Source of the DNA: Stenotrophomonas sp. BIO128-Bstrain
Lineage (GTDB): Bacteria; Pseudomonadota; Gammaproteobacteria; Xanthomonadales; Xanthomonadaceae
Length of the DNA stretch: 64,000 nucleotides
Assembly: GCF_030128875.1 (NCBI RefSeq)
Contig: NZ_CP124620.1
Span: 2,914,001-2,978,000, forward strand
Direction of reading: 5' to 3'
Position 1 is the first letter of the stretch, and the number at the start of each line of letters is the position of its first letter. Positions 47,982-58,645 of this stretch are shown here, piece after piece. A model generated the notes under the pieces. The model was not told where the DNA came from and did not search any database. It worked only from the letters and a program-made list of their open reading frames with translations. Both the position numbers and the translations under genes were made by a program.

Positions 47982-48410
47982 TCAGCCGCGCAGGGTTCGA
48001 CTCGACGACGCCAGCGTGACGCCATTGAGCCGCACGATCAGCGCGTCCTTTCGCCCTGGCACCACTTCGGCAGCGTTGCTGCCAGCGCGCACGGCACGTT
48101 CCAGGCCCGCCGGGTACTTCACCGGCACCCCTGCGAGGGTCTGCACATGCTCTGCCCCATTCTTGCCCCTGATGATGAACTCCGCGCAGGCGCCCTCCAG
48201 CCGGTACACCGGCGCCCCCGCCGGACATTCGATCAACTGCAGCGCGCGCGCTTCGCTGTGCCGCAGGTTGCGGATGCAGACCCCGTGCTTGCGCAGGCGA
48301 CGCAACGCGCGCTGGGAACGGGACCAGGGCCAGCAGAAGACGAAGTAGATGCCTACGCCGATCGCATAGACGGCAACAGCCGCCACCACCCACACAGCCG
48401 AATCAGGCAT
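47982..48410 (-). CDS. membrane-anchored hypothetical protein
   Basis: A 142-residue protein with one N-terminal membrane segment (VWVVAAVAVYAIGVGIYFVFCWPW) and a basic, mostly soluble remainder without a recognised domain. ATG 48410 is preferred over an in-frame TTG two codons upstream. It lies between icd and the isochorismatase gene on the same strand, with gaps suggesting separate transcription. Confidence 0.65.
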   Translation of the reverse strand: MPDSAVWVVAAVAVYAIGVGIYFVFCWPWSRSQRALRRLRKHGVCIRNLRHSEARALQLIECPAGAPVYRLEGACAEFIIRGKNGAEHVQTLAGVPVKYPAGLERAVRAGSNAAEVVPGRKDALIVRLNGVTLASSSRTLRG

Positions 48411-48443
48411 CTGCAAAACCCCTGTCGGTGAAAAGCCACACTT

Positions 48444-48480
48444 TAAAACGCAGACGGGCCGTACAAGGACGGCCCGTCTT
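48444..48480 (-). terminator. terminator after icd
   Basis: On the minus strand AGACGGGCCGT, a 6-base loop and ACGGCCCGTCT are followed by GCGTTTTAAAG, about 60 bases after the icd stop. Confidence 0.75.
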
Positions 48481-48542
48481 CAACAATGCGCAGCGTTGCC
48501 TGGATACCGCCTGGGACAGCATCCAGCAAGAGCGCCGGCCGC

Positions 48543-49550
48543 TTACAGGCGGCTGGCGATGGCCTGGGCGAAGCCCATGGTGTTGCCGGTGCCACCCAGA
48601 TCGCCGGTCAGCGAATCCTTGGCTTCCAGCGTGGCCACGATGGCCTTGCGCAGGCGCTCGGCGTTTTCGACCTGGCCGACATGGTCCAGCATCTGTGCGG
48701 CGGCCAGCAGCAGCGCGCACGGATTGGCCTTGCCCTGGCCGGCGATGTCCGGCGCGGTGCCGTGCACGGCTTCGAAGATCGCCGCGTTCTCACCGATGTT
48801 GGCGCCCGGGGCCAGGCCCAGGCCGCCGACCAGACCGGCACACAGGTCGGAGATGATGTCGCCGAACAGGTTGGTGGTCACGATCACATCGAACTGTTCC
48901 GGACGCATCACCAGCTGCATGCAGCAGTTGTCGACGATCATTTCCTGGAACTCGATGTCCGGGTACTTGGCGGCCACTTCACGTGCCACGGCCAGGAACA
49001 GGCCCGAGGTCGACTTGATGATGTTGGCCTTGTGCACGGCGGTGACCTTCTTGCGGCCGGTGCTGCGGGCCAGCTCGAAGGCGTAGCGCACGATGCGCTC
49101 GGAGCCCTTGCGGGTGATGCGGGTGCCGGAGAAGGCGGTCTCGCCATCGGCCGACACTTCCTGGCCTTCGGCCAGGTACGCGCCTTCGGTGTTCTCACGG
49201 ACGGTGATCAGGTCCACGCCGTCGCCGAAACGCGACTTGGTGTTCGGGAAGGACACCGCCGGACGCACGTTGGCGTACAGGTCGAAGTGGCGACGCAGGC
49301 TGACGTTGATCGAGGTGAAGCCACCACCGACCGGCGTGGTCAGCGGGCTCTTCAGCGCGATCTTGTTGCGTGCGATCGACTCCAGCGTGGCCGCCGGCAT
49401 CAGATCGCCGTGCTTCTCCAGCGCGACCAGGCCCGCGTCGGCGTCTTCGTATTCAAAGCCGGTGTCCAGCTTGCCGAGCACGAACAGGGTAGCGTCCATG
49501 ATCTCCGGGCCGATGCCGTCACCGCGGATGACCGTGATTTTCTGCGTCAT
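48543..49550 (-). CDS. icd: NAD-type isocitrate dehydrogenase
   Basis: The 335-residue protein is a beta-decarboxylating dehydrogenase that makes 2-oxoglutarate from isocitrate. It has the substrate site [20 protein letters not shown], the RENTEGAY loop, the Lys in VHKANIIK, and the metal-binding NLFGDIISD. The cofactor motif [15 protein letters not shown] has the acidic residue typical of NAD rather than NADP use, consistent with the NAD-specific enzyme known in Xanthomonas. It stands alone with its own promoter and terminator. Confidence 0.9.
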   Translation of the reverse strand: MTQKITVIRGDGIGPEIMDATLFVLGKLDTGFEYEDADAGLVALEKHGDLMPAATLESIARNKIALKSPLTTPVGGGFTSINVSLRRHFDLYANVRPAVSFPNTKSRFGDGVDLITVRENTEGAYLAEGQEVSADGETAFSGTRITRKGSERIVRYAFELARSTGRKKVTAVHKANIIKSTSGLFLAVAREVAAKYPDIEFQEMIVDNCCMQLVMRPEQFDVIVTTNLFGDIISDLCAGLVGGLGLAPGANIGENAAIFEAVHGTAPDIAGQGKANPCALLLAAAQMLDHVGQVENAERLRKAIVATLEAKDSLTGDLGGTGNTMGFAQAIASRL

Positions 49551-49629
49551 TGATGTGTATTCCGAACCGAGGGGGGAGCGCCATCCGTGAGGTGCGCGAA
49601 GCGCGGGCGCAAGGGAAGTTTCATCGGCA

Positions 49630-49659
49630 ATTATGCCTTACCCGCCCGATGGACCCCAA
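49630..49659 (-). promoter_or_regulatory. candidate icd promoter inside an inverted repeat
   Basis: On the minus strand TTGGGG (49659-49654), an 18-base spacer and CATAAT (49635-49630) lie 80 bases before icd. An imperfect 12-bp inverted repeat, GCCTTACCCGCC (49635-49646) and GGCGGGCAAGGC (49677-49688), spans it. An inner arm pair (ATGG..CCAT) lies within. The rest of the gene-free stretch 49551-49956 holds two SMAG hairpins and nothing else I can identify. Confidence 0.45.
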
Positions 49660-49824
49660 ATGGGCCATTGGTCTTAGGCGGGCAAGGCAGCATTGCCCGC
49701 GCATTCCCCCTCTCCCCCGCGCCGTTGGCGCGCCGCCATCAACAGAACGGGGCTGTGCACCAGACACGCGATCGGTAATGCCGGCCGCTGGCCGGCAACC
49801 AGGGGTGGGCTGAACGATGGGTGG

Positions 49825-49845
49825 CCACCGACCGTTGGTCGGTGG
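49825..49845. repeat. SMAG-like hairpin without the tetranucleotide
   Basis: CCACCGACC, GTT and GGTCGGTGG form a 9-bp stem like the other SMAG hairpins, but no GTAG flanks it. Confidence 0.65.
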
Positions 49846-49906
49846 AACGGGATCTCGAACATGAACAGCGCACTGCCGGGCGCCGATATCGTCGGGGCGC
49901 CCAAGC

Positions 49907-49929
49907 AGCCGACCAACGGTCGGCTCTAC
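49907..49929 (-). repeat. SMAG-type GTAG hairpin
   Basis: On the minus strand GTAG, AGCCGACC, GTT and GGTCGGCT, identical to the copy at 36711. Confidence 0.82.
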
Positions 49930-49956
49930 CGCGGCGGGGCCGGGTCGGCCCCGACC

Positions 49957-50349
49957 TCAATGCTCGTGAACGGCCGGCGCTTCGGCGCCGCCTTCGAGCT
50001 GGTCCAGGAAATCGACCGCGCGGCGCAGGTGCGGGATCACGATCGAGCCGCCGACCACCAGGCCGACCGAGAAGGTCTCGAAGAACTCCTCACGGGTCAC
50101 GCCGGCGTCCTTGCACTGGGCCACGTGGTAGCTGATGCAGTCATCGCAGCGCAGCACCATCGAGGCGACCAGGCCCAGCAGTTCCTTGGTCTTCACGTCC
50201 AGCGCGCCGGCCTGGTAGGTCTGGGTGTCCAGCGCGAAGAAGCGGCGCACGACCTGGTTGGGTTCGCCCAGGATGCGCTGGTTCATGCGCTGGCGGAACT
50301 CGGTGAATTCGGCGATGCGGTCCTTGCTGCCGTCGTCGGCCGCGCTCAT
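49957..50349 (-). CDS. carboxymuconolactone decarboxylase/AhpD-like protein
   Basis: The 130-residue protein has the AhpD-type redox motif RCDDCISYHVAQC (CxxC followed by His) in a helical bundle. Such proteins reduce peroxides or act in disulfide exchange. Its ATG overlaps the glutaredoxin stop as ATGA, so the two thiol proteins are made together, which supports a redox role. The C-terminus (EGGAEAPAVHEH) is variable. Confidence 0.88.
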   Translation of the reverse strand: MSAADDGSKDRIAEFTEFRQRMNQRILGEPNQVVRRFFALDTQTYQAGALDVKTKELLGLVASMVLRCDDCISYHVAQCKDAGVTREEFFETFSVGLVVGGSIVIPHLRRAVDFLDQLEGGAEAPAVHEH

Positions 50350-50645
50350 GCCGGGTCCTGCCCGGCCAGCAACGGCTCCAGCTTGCCAGCACGGTGCAGC
50401 GCCATCATGTCGTCGTAGCCGCCCACATGGACCTCGCCGACGAAGATCTGCGGCACGCTGGTGCGGCGGGTCTTGGCCATCATCTTTTCGCGCTCGACCG
50501 GGTCCAGGTCGATCCGGACCTCGGTCCAGTCGCGGCCCTTGCTCTTCAGGAAGTTCTTGGCGGCCACGCAGTACGGGCACACCGCGGTCGAGTAGATGGT
50601 GATGGCGGGAGCGCCACCGGGGGTGGAAACAGCATCTTGGCTCAC
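50346..50645 (-). CDS. grxC: glutaredoxin
   Basis: The 99-residue dithiol glutaredoxin has the active site CPYC (Cys23, Cys26), the cis-proline motif TSVPQIFV and GGYDDMMAL. I choose GTG 50645 because GGAG lies 6-7 bases before it; an in-frame GTG at 50657 has no such site. It reduces disulfides with glutathione. It is operonic with the AhpD-like gene. Confidence 0.93.
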   Translation of the reverse strand: MSQDAVSTPGGAPAITIYSTAVCPYCVAAKNFLKSKGRDWTEVRIDLDPVEREKMMAKTRRTSVPQIFVGEVHVGGYDDMMALHRAGKLEPLLAGQDPA

Positions 50646-50786
50646 GGGAAACTCCACAGCGGAACGTTGGTCTGTATATGGTAGCGGTCCGCTGGATTTT
50701 CCACGTCACCGTCGCAACACTGTGGTTTAACTGCAGGTTGCACTGGCCCTGTCACGCTGTCGTCCGCCTTCCCCCAGGAGCTCTGT

Positions 50787-52427
50787 TTGCGCCCTCTGCT
50801 GCTCTCTGCCGCCTTGACCCTGGCCCTGGCCGTACCGCTGGCCGGGGCCCAGGAAAGCAAGCTGCCGGACATCGGTTCTTCGGCCGGCGAGCTGCTGACC
50901 CCGGCACGGCAGGCCGAATACGGCGGGATGATGCTGCGCGAACTGCGCAACTACGGGTACCTTCTCGATGACCCGCTGGTCGATGACTGGCTGCAGACCA
51001 TGGGCGCCCGGCTGGGCTCCAACAGCGCCCAGCCACGCCAGTCCTACACCTTCTTCATGCTCAAGGACCGGCAGATCAATGCCTTCGCGACCCTGGGCGG
51101 CTACATCGGGGTCAATGCGGGCCTGGTACTGACCGCCGAGCGCGAGGACGAGGTCGCCGCGGTGCTGTCCCACGAAATCGCCCACGTCACCCAGCAGCAC
51201 GTGCTGCGCGGCGTCGAGCGCGCACAGCGCGACCAGATCCCGATCCTGCTCGGCATGCTTGCCGCGATCGTGGCCGCGCAGCAGGCCGGCGGCAACTCCT
51301 CCGGTGACGCCACCATGGCCGCGATCACCTCGGGCATGGGGCTGATGCAGCAGCGCCAGATCAATTACACCCGCTCCAACGAATCCGAGGCCGACCGCCT
51401 GGGCATCCGCACCCTGGCCCGCAGCGGCTATGACGTGGATGCCATGGCCGGCTTCTTCGAGCGCATGTCCGCCTCGATGCGTGGCAACCAGGGGGGCTAC
51501 AGCGTCCCGGACTTCCTGCAGACCCACCCGGTCACCACCACCCGCATCAGCGAGGCCAAGGCCCGCGCCGAACAGATGAAGAAAGACACGGTGCTGCTGA
51601 CCACCGAGGTGCCCGGCGGCGTCCGCCAGGAACGGGTGAACCCGTCCGACCCGGCGTTGTCCGATCCGCTGGTGCGGCGGAGCAACCCGTTGCTGCCGGC
51701 CTCGATGCAGATTTCGGTCAACTCGCTCAGCCGCGGCAGCACCGGTCAGTTCGAATGGGCGCGCGAGCGGCTGCGGGTGCTCAGCGCCGACACGCCGGGC
51801 GATGTCATCCGCGAATACGAAAGCCTCCAGCGCGCGCAGAAGAACGGGCTGACCGAACCACAGCGCTACGGGCTGGCCCTGGGCCGGCTGCGCAACAGTG
51901 CCGCCGCGCAGGCCAGCCGCGACCTGGCCGAGCTGCTGCGCGACCACCCGGACAACGTCTGGGTGGCACTGGCACTGGGCGAGGCGGAGTCGCGCAGCGG
52001 ACAGCAGGCCCAGGCCAACGCCCGTTTCGAGACCCTGATGCGCCAGCACCCCGGCAGCCGCCCGGTCGCGTTGACCTACGCCACCATCCTCAATGAACAG
52101 GGCGGGCGCGAGGCCGGCCAGCGCGCGCAGGCGATGCTGCGCCCGATGCTGTCGCAAAGCGGCAATGATCCGGTCTTCCAGCAGCGCTTCGCCCGCGCCA
52201 GCGAATTGGCCGGGGATACCACCCGGGCCAGCGAGGCCTATGCCGAGGCGGCCTTCCTCAGCGGCCGGCCGGAGCAGGCCCTGATCCAGCTGCAGGCCCT
52301 GAAGCGGCAACCGGACCTGGACTATGTGGGCCGGGCCCGGGTCGATGCCCGGATCGAGAGCATCACCCCGACCGTGCTGGAAATGCGCCGCCAAGGCATC
52401 GACGACCCGGAACTGGACCGCCGCTGA
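50787..52427 (+). CDS. bepA: periplasmic M48 metalloprotease with TPR repeats (BepA/YfgC)
   Basis: BepA degrades stalled outer-membrane proteins such as LptD and helps their assembly. The 546-residue protein has a signal peptide (cleavage near GAQES), the zinc motif HEIAH with the downstream ligand Glu in NESEADRLG, a gating histidine region THPVTTTRIS, and C-terminal TPR repeats (about residues 330-510). Translation starts at TTG 50787, set 6 bases after AGGAG; no ATG fits. It is divergent from the glutaredoxin gene. Confidence 0.93.
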   Translation: MRPLLLSAALTLALAVPLAGAQESKLPDIGSSAGELLTPARQAEYGGMMLRELRNYGYLLDDPLVDDWLQTMGARLGSNSAQPRQSYTFFMLKDRQINAFATLGGYIGVNAGLVLTAEREDEVAAVLSHEIAHVTQQHVLRGVERAQRDQIPILLGMLAAIVAAQQAGGNSSGDATMAAITSGMGLMQQRQINYTRSNESEADRLGIRTLARSGYDVDAMAGFFERMSASMRGNQGGYSVPDFLQTHPVTTTRISEAKARAEQMKKDTVLLTTEVPGGVRQERVNPSDPALSDPLVRRSNPLLPASMQISVNSLSRGSTGQFEWARERLRVLSADTPGDVIREYESLQRAQKNGLTEPQRYGLALGRLRNSAAAQASRDLAELLRDHPDNVWVALALGEAESRSGQQAQANARFETLMRQHPGSRPVALTYATILNEQGGREAGQRAQAMLRPMLSQSGNDPVFQQRFARASELAGDTTRASEAYAEAAFLSGRPEQALIQLQALKRQPDLDYVGRARVDARIESITPTVLEMRRQGIDDPELDRR

Positions 52428-52487
52428 GGCGCCGTTCAAGGGGGCGGGATGACGGTGGGATGGCGGTCAACGACGGGAACGGCCCCC

Positions 52488-52516
52488 TCGTCACAAACCT
52501 GTCATGAAACCGTAGT
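52488..52516 (+). promoter_or_regulatory. Pho box upstream of phoB
   Basis: TCGTCAC, AAAC, CTGTCAT, GAAA and CCGTAGT give heptamers with the 11-bp period of PhoB sites. The central one matches the CTGTCAT consensus exactly. TCTACT follows 10 bases after the second heptamer as a possible -10. This implies PhoB autoregulation. Confidence 0.75.
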
Positions 52517-52559
52517 CTACTGGGCTCAATCCCGATCTGATGAGCAATACGGTGGGCAC

Positions 52560-53249
52560 GTGCAGAAACGCATCCTGATCGTCGATGACGAACCCGCGAT
52601 CCGCGAAATGGTCGCCTTCGCCCTGCGCAAGGGCGACTATGACCCGATCCATGCCGGCGACGCCCGCGAGGCGCAGACCGCCATCGCCGACCGCGTTCCG
52701 GACCTGATCCTGCTGGACTGGATGCTTCCGGGCACCAGCGGCCTGGACCTGGCCCGGCGCTGGCGCAAAGAAGCCCTCACCCGCGAGGTGCCGATCATCA
52801 TGCTGACCGCGCGCGGGGAAGAGAACGACCGCGTCGGTGGCCTGGAGGCCGGTGTCGACGACTACGTGGTCAAGCCGTTCTCGGCGCGCGAACTGCTGGC
52901 CCGCATCCGTGCGGTCATGCGCCGTGCCCGCGACGATGACGAAGACGGCAGCGTGGCGGTCGGCACGATCCGCATCGACGGCGCCGCGCACCGCGTCTTC
53001 GCCGGCGACCAGCCGGTGCCGATCGGTCCGACCGAATACCGGCTGCTGCATTTCTTCATGACCCACCCTGAGCGCGTGTACACCCGTGCCCAGCTGCTGG
53101 ATCACGTGTGGGGCGGCAGCGTGTACGTGGAGGAGCGCACCATCGATGTGCACATCCGCCGCCTGCGCAAGACGCTGGAGCCGTTCGGCGCGGAGAACAT
53201 GGTGCAGACGGTGCGCGGCGCCGGCTACCGGTTCTCGACCTCGACCTGA
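52560..53249 (+). CDS. phoB: phosphate regulon response regulator PhoB
   Basis: PhoB activates phosphate-starvation genes after phosphorylation by PhoR. GTG 52560 gives 229 residues: a receiver domain with Asp53 (LLDWMLPG), the conserved LTARG and KPFSAREL, and an OmpR-type winged helix with the recognition helix in VYVEERTIDVHIRRLRKTL. A methionine 37 codons upstream gives an N-terminus no family member has. phoR follows after 98 bases. A Pho box lies upstream. Confidence 0.95.
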   Translation: MQKRILIVDDEPAIREMVAFALRKGDYDPIHAGDAREAQTAIADRVPDLILLDWMLPGTSGLDLARRWRKEALTREVPIIMLTARGEENDRVGGLEAGVDDYVVKPFSARELLARIRAVMRRARDDDEDGSVAVGTIRIDGAAHRVFAGDQPVPIGPTEYRLLHFFMTHPERVYTRAQLLDHVWGGSVYVEERTIDVHIRRLRKTLEPFGAENMVQTVRGAGYRFSTST

Positions 53250-53347
53250 GTCTCGTCGGGCCGGGATCTGGCGCGCATGCCTGGTTCCGGCCACTCCTGC
53301 TATAACCTTGGATCGAGTCCGAGGACCGCACCTTCTGCGAGACCGCA

Positions 53348-54684
<1,337 letters not shown>

Positions 54685-54688
<4 letters not shown>

Positions 54689-56766
54689 GTACTCCTGTTC
54701 CCGTCGCCGTACCCGTGGACGGCGATCCGCTGCGCGACCCGGCGCTGTACATCAACCGTGAACTGTCGCAGCTGGATTTCAATTTCCGCGTGCTGGCCCA
54801 GGCCATGGACCCGCAGGTGCCGCTGCTGGAGCGCCTGCGCTTCATGTGCATCTCCTGCACCAACCTGGACGAGTTCTTCGAGATCCGCGCCGCCGCCGTG
54901 CGCCATGCGCAGGAGTTCGGCCTGCCGCCGGCGCCGGATGGCATGACGCCGCAGGCGATCCTCAATGCGATCCACGACCGCGCCGCACAGCTGGTGGACC
55001 AGCAGTACCGCTGCTGGAACGAAACGCTGCGCCCGGCGCTGCACGAGGCAGGCATCGACGTACTCGGCCGGCACTCCTGGAACCACCGGCAGAAACGCTG
55101 GCTGCGCGCGTATTTCCGCAACGAGATCATGCCGGTGCTGTCCCCGCTCGGCCTGGATCCCTCGCACCCGTTCCCGAAGATCCTCAACAAATCGCTGAAC
55201 ATCGTGGTGGTGCTCAAGGGCACCGACGCGTTTGGCCGCGCCGGGCACCTGGCGATCGTGCGTGCACCGCGCTCGCTGCCGCGCATCATCCAGCTGCCGG
55301 AGCAACTCGGCGGCCCGCAGACCTTCGTGTTCCTGTCCTCGGTGCTGTCGACCTTCGTCGATGAGATGTTCCCGGGCATGGAAGTCCAGGGGGCCTACCA
55401 GTTCCGCGTGACCCGCAATTCCGAGCTGGTGGTGGACGAGGAAGAGGTCGAGAACCTCGCCCTGGCGTTGCGCGATGAACTGGTCGACCGTGGCTACCGC
55501 CCGGCAGTCCGGCTGGAGATCGCGCAGGACTGCCCGCGCGACATCGTGCGCACCCTGCTGCAGAACTTCGGGCTGACCGAAAACGCGGTCTACCGTATCG
55601 ACGGCCCGGTCAACCTCAACCGCGTGATCCAGCTGTACGACGTGATCCAGCGGCCGGAACTGAAGTACCCCGCCCTGAGCCCGCGCACCCTGCGCGACAG
55701 CGACGGGATCTTCGAGATCGTCGCGCGCCGGGACGTGCTGCTGCACCATCCCTTCGATGCGTTCACCGCGGTGCTGGATGTGATCAAGCAGGCCGCCGTC
55801 GACCCCAACGTGCTGGCGATCAAGCAGACCCTGTACCGCACCGGCAAGGACTCGCTGATCGTGGACGCGCTGATCCAGGCGGCCCGCAACGGCAAGGACG
55901 TCACCGTGGTGGTCGAGCTGCGCGCGCGCTTCGATGAGGAGGCCAACCTCGGCCTCGCCGACCGTCTGCAGGAAGCCGGCGTGCAGGTCGTCTACGGCGT
56001 GGTCGGGTTCAAGACCCACGCCAAGATGCTGCTGATCGTGCGCCGCGAAGGCCGCAAGCTGCGCCGCTATGTCCACCTGGGTACCGGCAACTATCACAGC
56101 GGCACCGCACGCGCGTATACCGACCTGAGCCTGATCACCGCCGATGCGGATATCGGCAACGATGTGCACCTGCTGTTCCAGCAGCTGTCCGGGCTGGCCC
56201 CGCGGATGAAGCTCAAGCGCCTGCTGCAGTCGCCCTTCACCCTGCACCCGGGCCTGCTGCAGCGGATCGAGCGCGAAACGCGGCTGGCGGCCAGCGGGCG
56301 CCCCGGGCGGATCATCGCCAAGATGAACGCCCTCAACGAACCGCAGATGATCCGCGCGCTGTATGCCGCTTCGCAGGCCGGCGTGCAGATCGACCTGATC
56401 GTGCGCGGCGCCTGCACCCTGCGCCCCGGGGTGCCCGGCGTCTCGGACAACATCCGGGTGCGCTCGATCGTCGGCCGTTTCCTGGAGCACAGCCGGGTCT
56501 ACTGGTTCGGCAATGACGGCGCCTCGGAGCTGTTCTGCGCCAGCGCGGACTGGCTGGAACGCAACCTGCTGCGCCGGGTCGAGACCTGTTTCCCGATCCT
56601 GGACCCGGAGCTGGCGCGCAAGGTCTACCGCGATGTGCTGCAGAACTACCTCGACGACAACCTCAACGCCTGGGAGCTGCAGGCCGACGGCAGCTACATC
56701 AAGTGCACGCCGGGCCATGACGAGCCGCCGCATGCGGCGCAGATGGCCTTGCTGCAGGGTCTGTAG
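54685..56766 (+). CDS. ppk1: polyphosphate kinase 1
   Basis: PPK1 reversibly makes polyphosphate from ATP. The 693-residue protein has the N-terminal YINRELSQLDFNFRVL, the phosphorylated histidine in GFKTHAKMLLI, YVHLGTGNYHSGTARAYTDLSL, and the second conserved histidine in VYWFGNDGASELFCASADW (read in blocks). Coupling to phoR by ATGA overlap ties polyphosphate synthesis to phosphate sensing. Its TAG stop is part of a SMAG repeat. Confidence 0.96.
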
Positions 56767-56787
56767 GTACCGACCGTTGGTCGGTAC
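56763..56787 (+). repeat. SMAG-type GTAG hairpin overlapping the ppk1 stop
   Basis: GTAG (56763-56766), GTACCGACC, GTT and GGTCGGTAC. The TAG of the tetranucleotide is the ppk1 stop codon. Confidence 0.85.
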
Positions 56788-56888
56788 GCGGTCATCGCCT
56801 GCCCCTTCGATGCGACCGGTCGTCGCAGCCTGCCCATGTGAAGGGCGCGCGGTGACTTCGCGACCCACCGTTCGGCTAACATTCGCAA

Positions 56889-58415
56889 ATGCCGCATACC
56901 TCCACGACACCGCCCGCCCTGCAGGATGGCGACCTGCTCGCCGCCATCGACCTGGGATCCAACAGCTTCCACATGGTCATCGCGCGATACACCCTCGGGC
57001 AGTTGCGTGTGGTCGACCGCCTGCGCGAGACCGTACGCATGGCCGACGGCCTGGATGGCAAGGGCGGCCTGTCCGCCGAAGCCCGCCAGCGCGCGCTGGA
57101 ATGCCTGGCCCGGTTCGGCCAGCGCATCCGCGCGATCCCCTCGGTGCGGGTCCGCGCCCTGGCCACCAATACGGTCCGCCAGCTGCGCTCGCCGCAGGCC
57201 TTCCTGATGCCGGCCGAAACCGCGCTCGGGCATGCCATCGAAGTGGTCAGCGGCCGCGAGGAGGCCCGCCTGATCTACCTGGGCGTGGCCCATGCGCAGC
57301 CGCCCAAGCCGGACCAGCGCCGGCTGGTGATCGACATCGGTGGCGGCTCCACGGAGTTCATCATCGGCCAGGGCATGCAGACCCTGGAGCGCGAAAGCCT
57401 GCAGGCCGGCTGCATCGCCAGCACGCGGCGCTTCTTCCCCGGCGGCAAGCTGAGCAAGAAGCGCTGGAAGGACGCACTGACCGAGATCGGCGCGGAGTTC
57501 CAGCAGTTCGCCAACAAGTACCGCGCGCTGGGCTGGCACGAAGCGCTGGGCTCGTCGGGCACGCACAAGGCGATCAGCGAAATCTGCGCCACCATGAAGC
57601 TCAGCAAGGGCGCGATCACCGCCGAGGCCTTGCCGCAGCTGCGCGATGAGCTGCTCAAGGCCAAGCGCATCGAAGACATCAATCTGCCGGGGCTGTCCGC
57701 GGATCGCCGCCCGATCATCGCCGGCGGCATCCTGGTGCTCGAGGCGGCCTTCCAGGCGCTGGGGCTGCAGAAGCTGCTGGTGAGCAAGGCGGCGATGCGC
57801 GAAGGCATCCTGTACGACATCCTCGGCCGCGCCAGCGAGAACGACCTGCGCGACGAGTCGGTCGCGGCCCTGACCCAGCGCTACGGCATCGATACCGTCC
57901 AGGCCGATCGCGTGGAGAACACCGCGATGAACCTGCTGGCCCAGGTCGAGGAAAGCTGGCAGCTGGACCCGGACGATGCGCGCATGCTCGGCTGGTCCGC
58001 GCGCCTGCACGAGCTTGGCCTGATGATCGCGCACAGCGGTTACCACGTGCATGGCAGCTACGTGCTGGAGAACTCGGACATCGCCGGCTTCTCGCGGCAG
58101 GAACAGCAGCTGCTCGCCGCGCTCGTGCGCAGCCATCGCCGCAATATTTCCAAGTCCGCCTTCGATGCGCTGCCCGAGCGTCTGCTGCAACCGGCACGGC
58201 GCATGACCGCCCTGTTGCGCCTGGCAGTGCTGCTCAACCGCGCGCACGAAGACACGCCGATGCCGAAGCTGGAATTGACCGCCGAGGACGCGCGCCTGTC
58301 GTTGATCCTGCCGCAGGCGTACATCGATGCGCGTCCGCTGCTGCGTGCGGACCTGATCGGGGAAACCGAAGGCATGGCCGGGCTCGGTGTGCAGTTCCGC
58401 CCCTTTGTTGCCTGA
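56889..58415 (+). CDS. ppx: exopolyphosphatase
   Basis: Ppx/GppA proteins release phosphate from polyphosphate. The 508-residue protein has the actin-like ATPase motifs AAIDLGSNSFHMVIAR and VIDIGGGSTEFIIG, ATNTVRQ, and SGREEARLIYLG, and a C-terminal HD-like domain (ARLHELGLMIAHSGYHVHGSYVLEN, read in blocks). It is 122 bases after ppk1, so the cell regulates synthesis and breakdown from one locus. ATG 56889 gives the usual short N-terminus. Confidence 0.95.
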   Translation: MPHTSTTPPALQDGDLLAAIDLGSNSFHMVIARYTLGQLRVVDRLRETVRMADGLDGKGGLSAEARQRALECLARFGQRIRAIPSVRVRALATNTVRQLRSPQAFLMPAETALGHAIEVVSGREEARLIYLGVAHAQPPKPDQRRLVIDIGGGSTEFIIGQGMQTLERESLQAGCIASTRRFFPGGKLSKKRWKDALTEIGAEFQQFANKYRALGWHEALGSSGTHKAISEICATMKLSKGAITAEALPQLRDELLKAKRIEDINLPGLSADRRPIIAGGILVLEAAFQALGLQKLLVSKAAMREGILYDILGRASENDLRDESVAALTQRYGIDTVQADRVENTAMNLLAQVEESWQLDPDDARMLGWSARLHELGLMIAHSGYHVHGSYVLENSDIAGFSRQEQQLLAALVRSHRRNISKSAFDALPERLLQPARRMTALLRLAVLLNRAHEDTPMPKLELTAEDARLSLILPQAYIDARPLLRADLIGETEGMAGLGVQFRPFVA

Positions 58416-58504
58416 CGCTTTCTACCCGCTTCCAAACGTGCGTCTGCAGCAATTCGTGGACTGAATTCGCAGAACGCACGGCCCATGACGTATTTGTGAG
58501 AACG

Positions 58505-58522
58505 CCCTCACATGTCCTTCAT
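58505..58522 (+). promoter_or_regulatory. weak Pho-box-like repeat upstream of the TonB-dependent receptor
   Basis: CCCTCAC, ATGT and CCTTCAT, then GAAC, have the same spacing as the phoB box, and each heptamer matches consensus at five of seven positions. The TCA core is kept in both. A TCTACT at 58541-58546 could be a -10, but its spacing differs from that at phoB. Confidence 0.4.
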
Positions 58523-58645
58523 GAACGATTAACGAATCGATCTACTCTCGGGACACCGGCCTTCATTGGGCTGGATTTTTGAAGAAGGCGGTACTTGGGT
58601 CCGCCGACTTCTTGGACGTCGTTCCGATTAGAGAGAGAGTCGATC

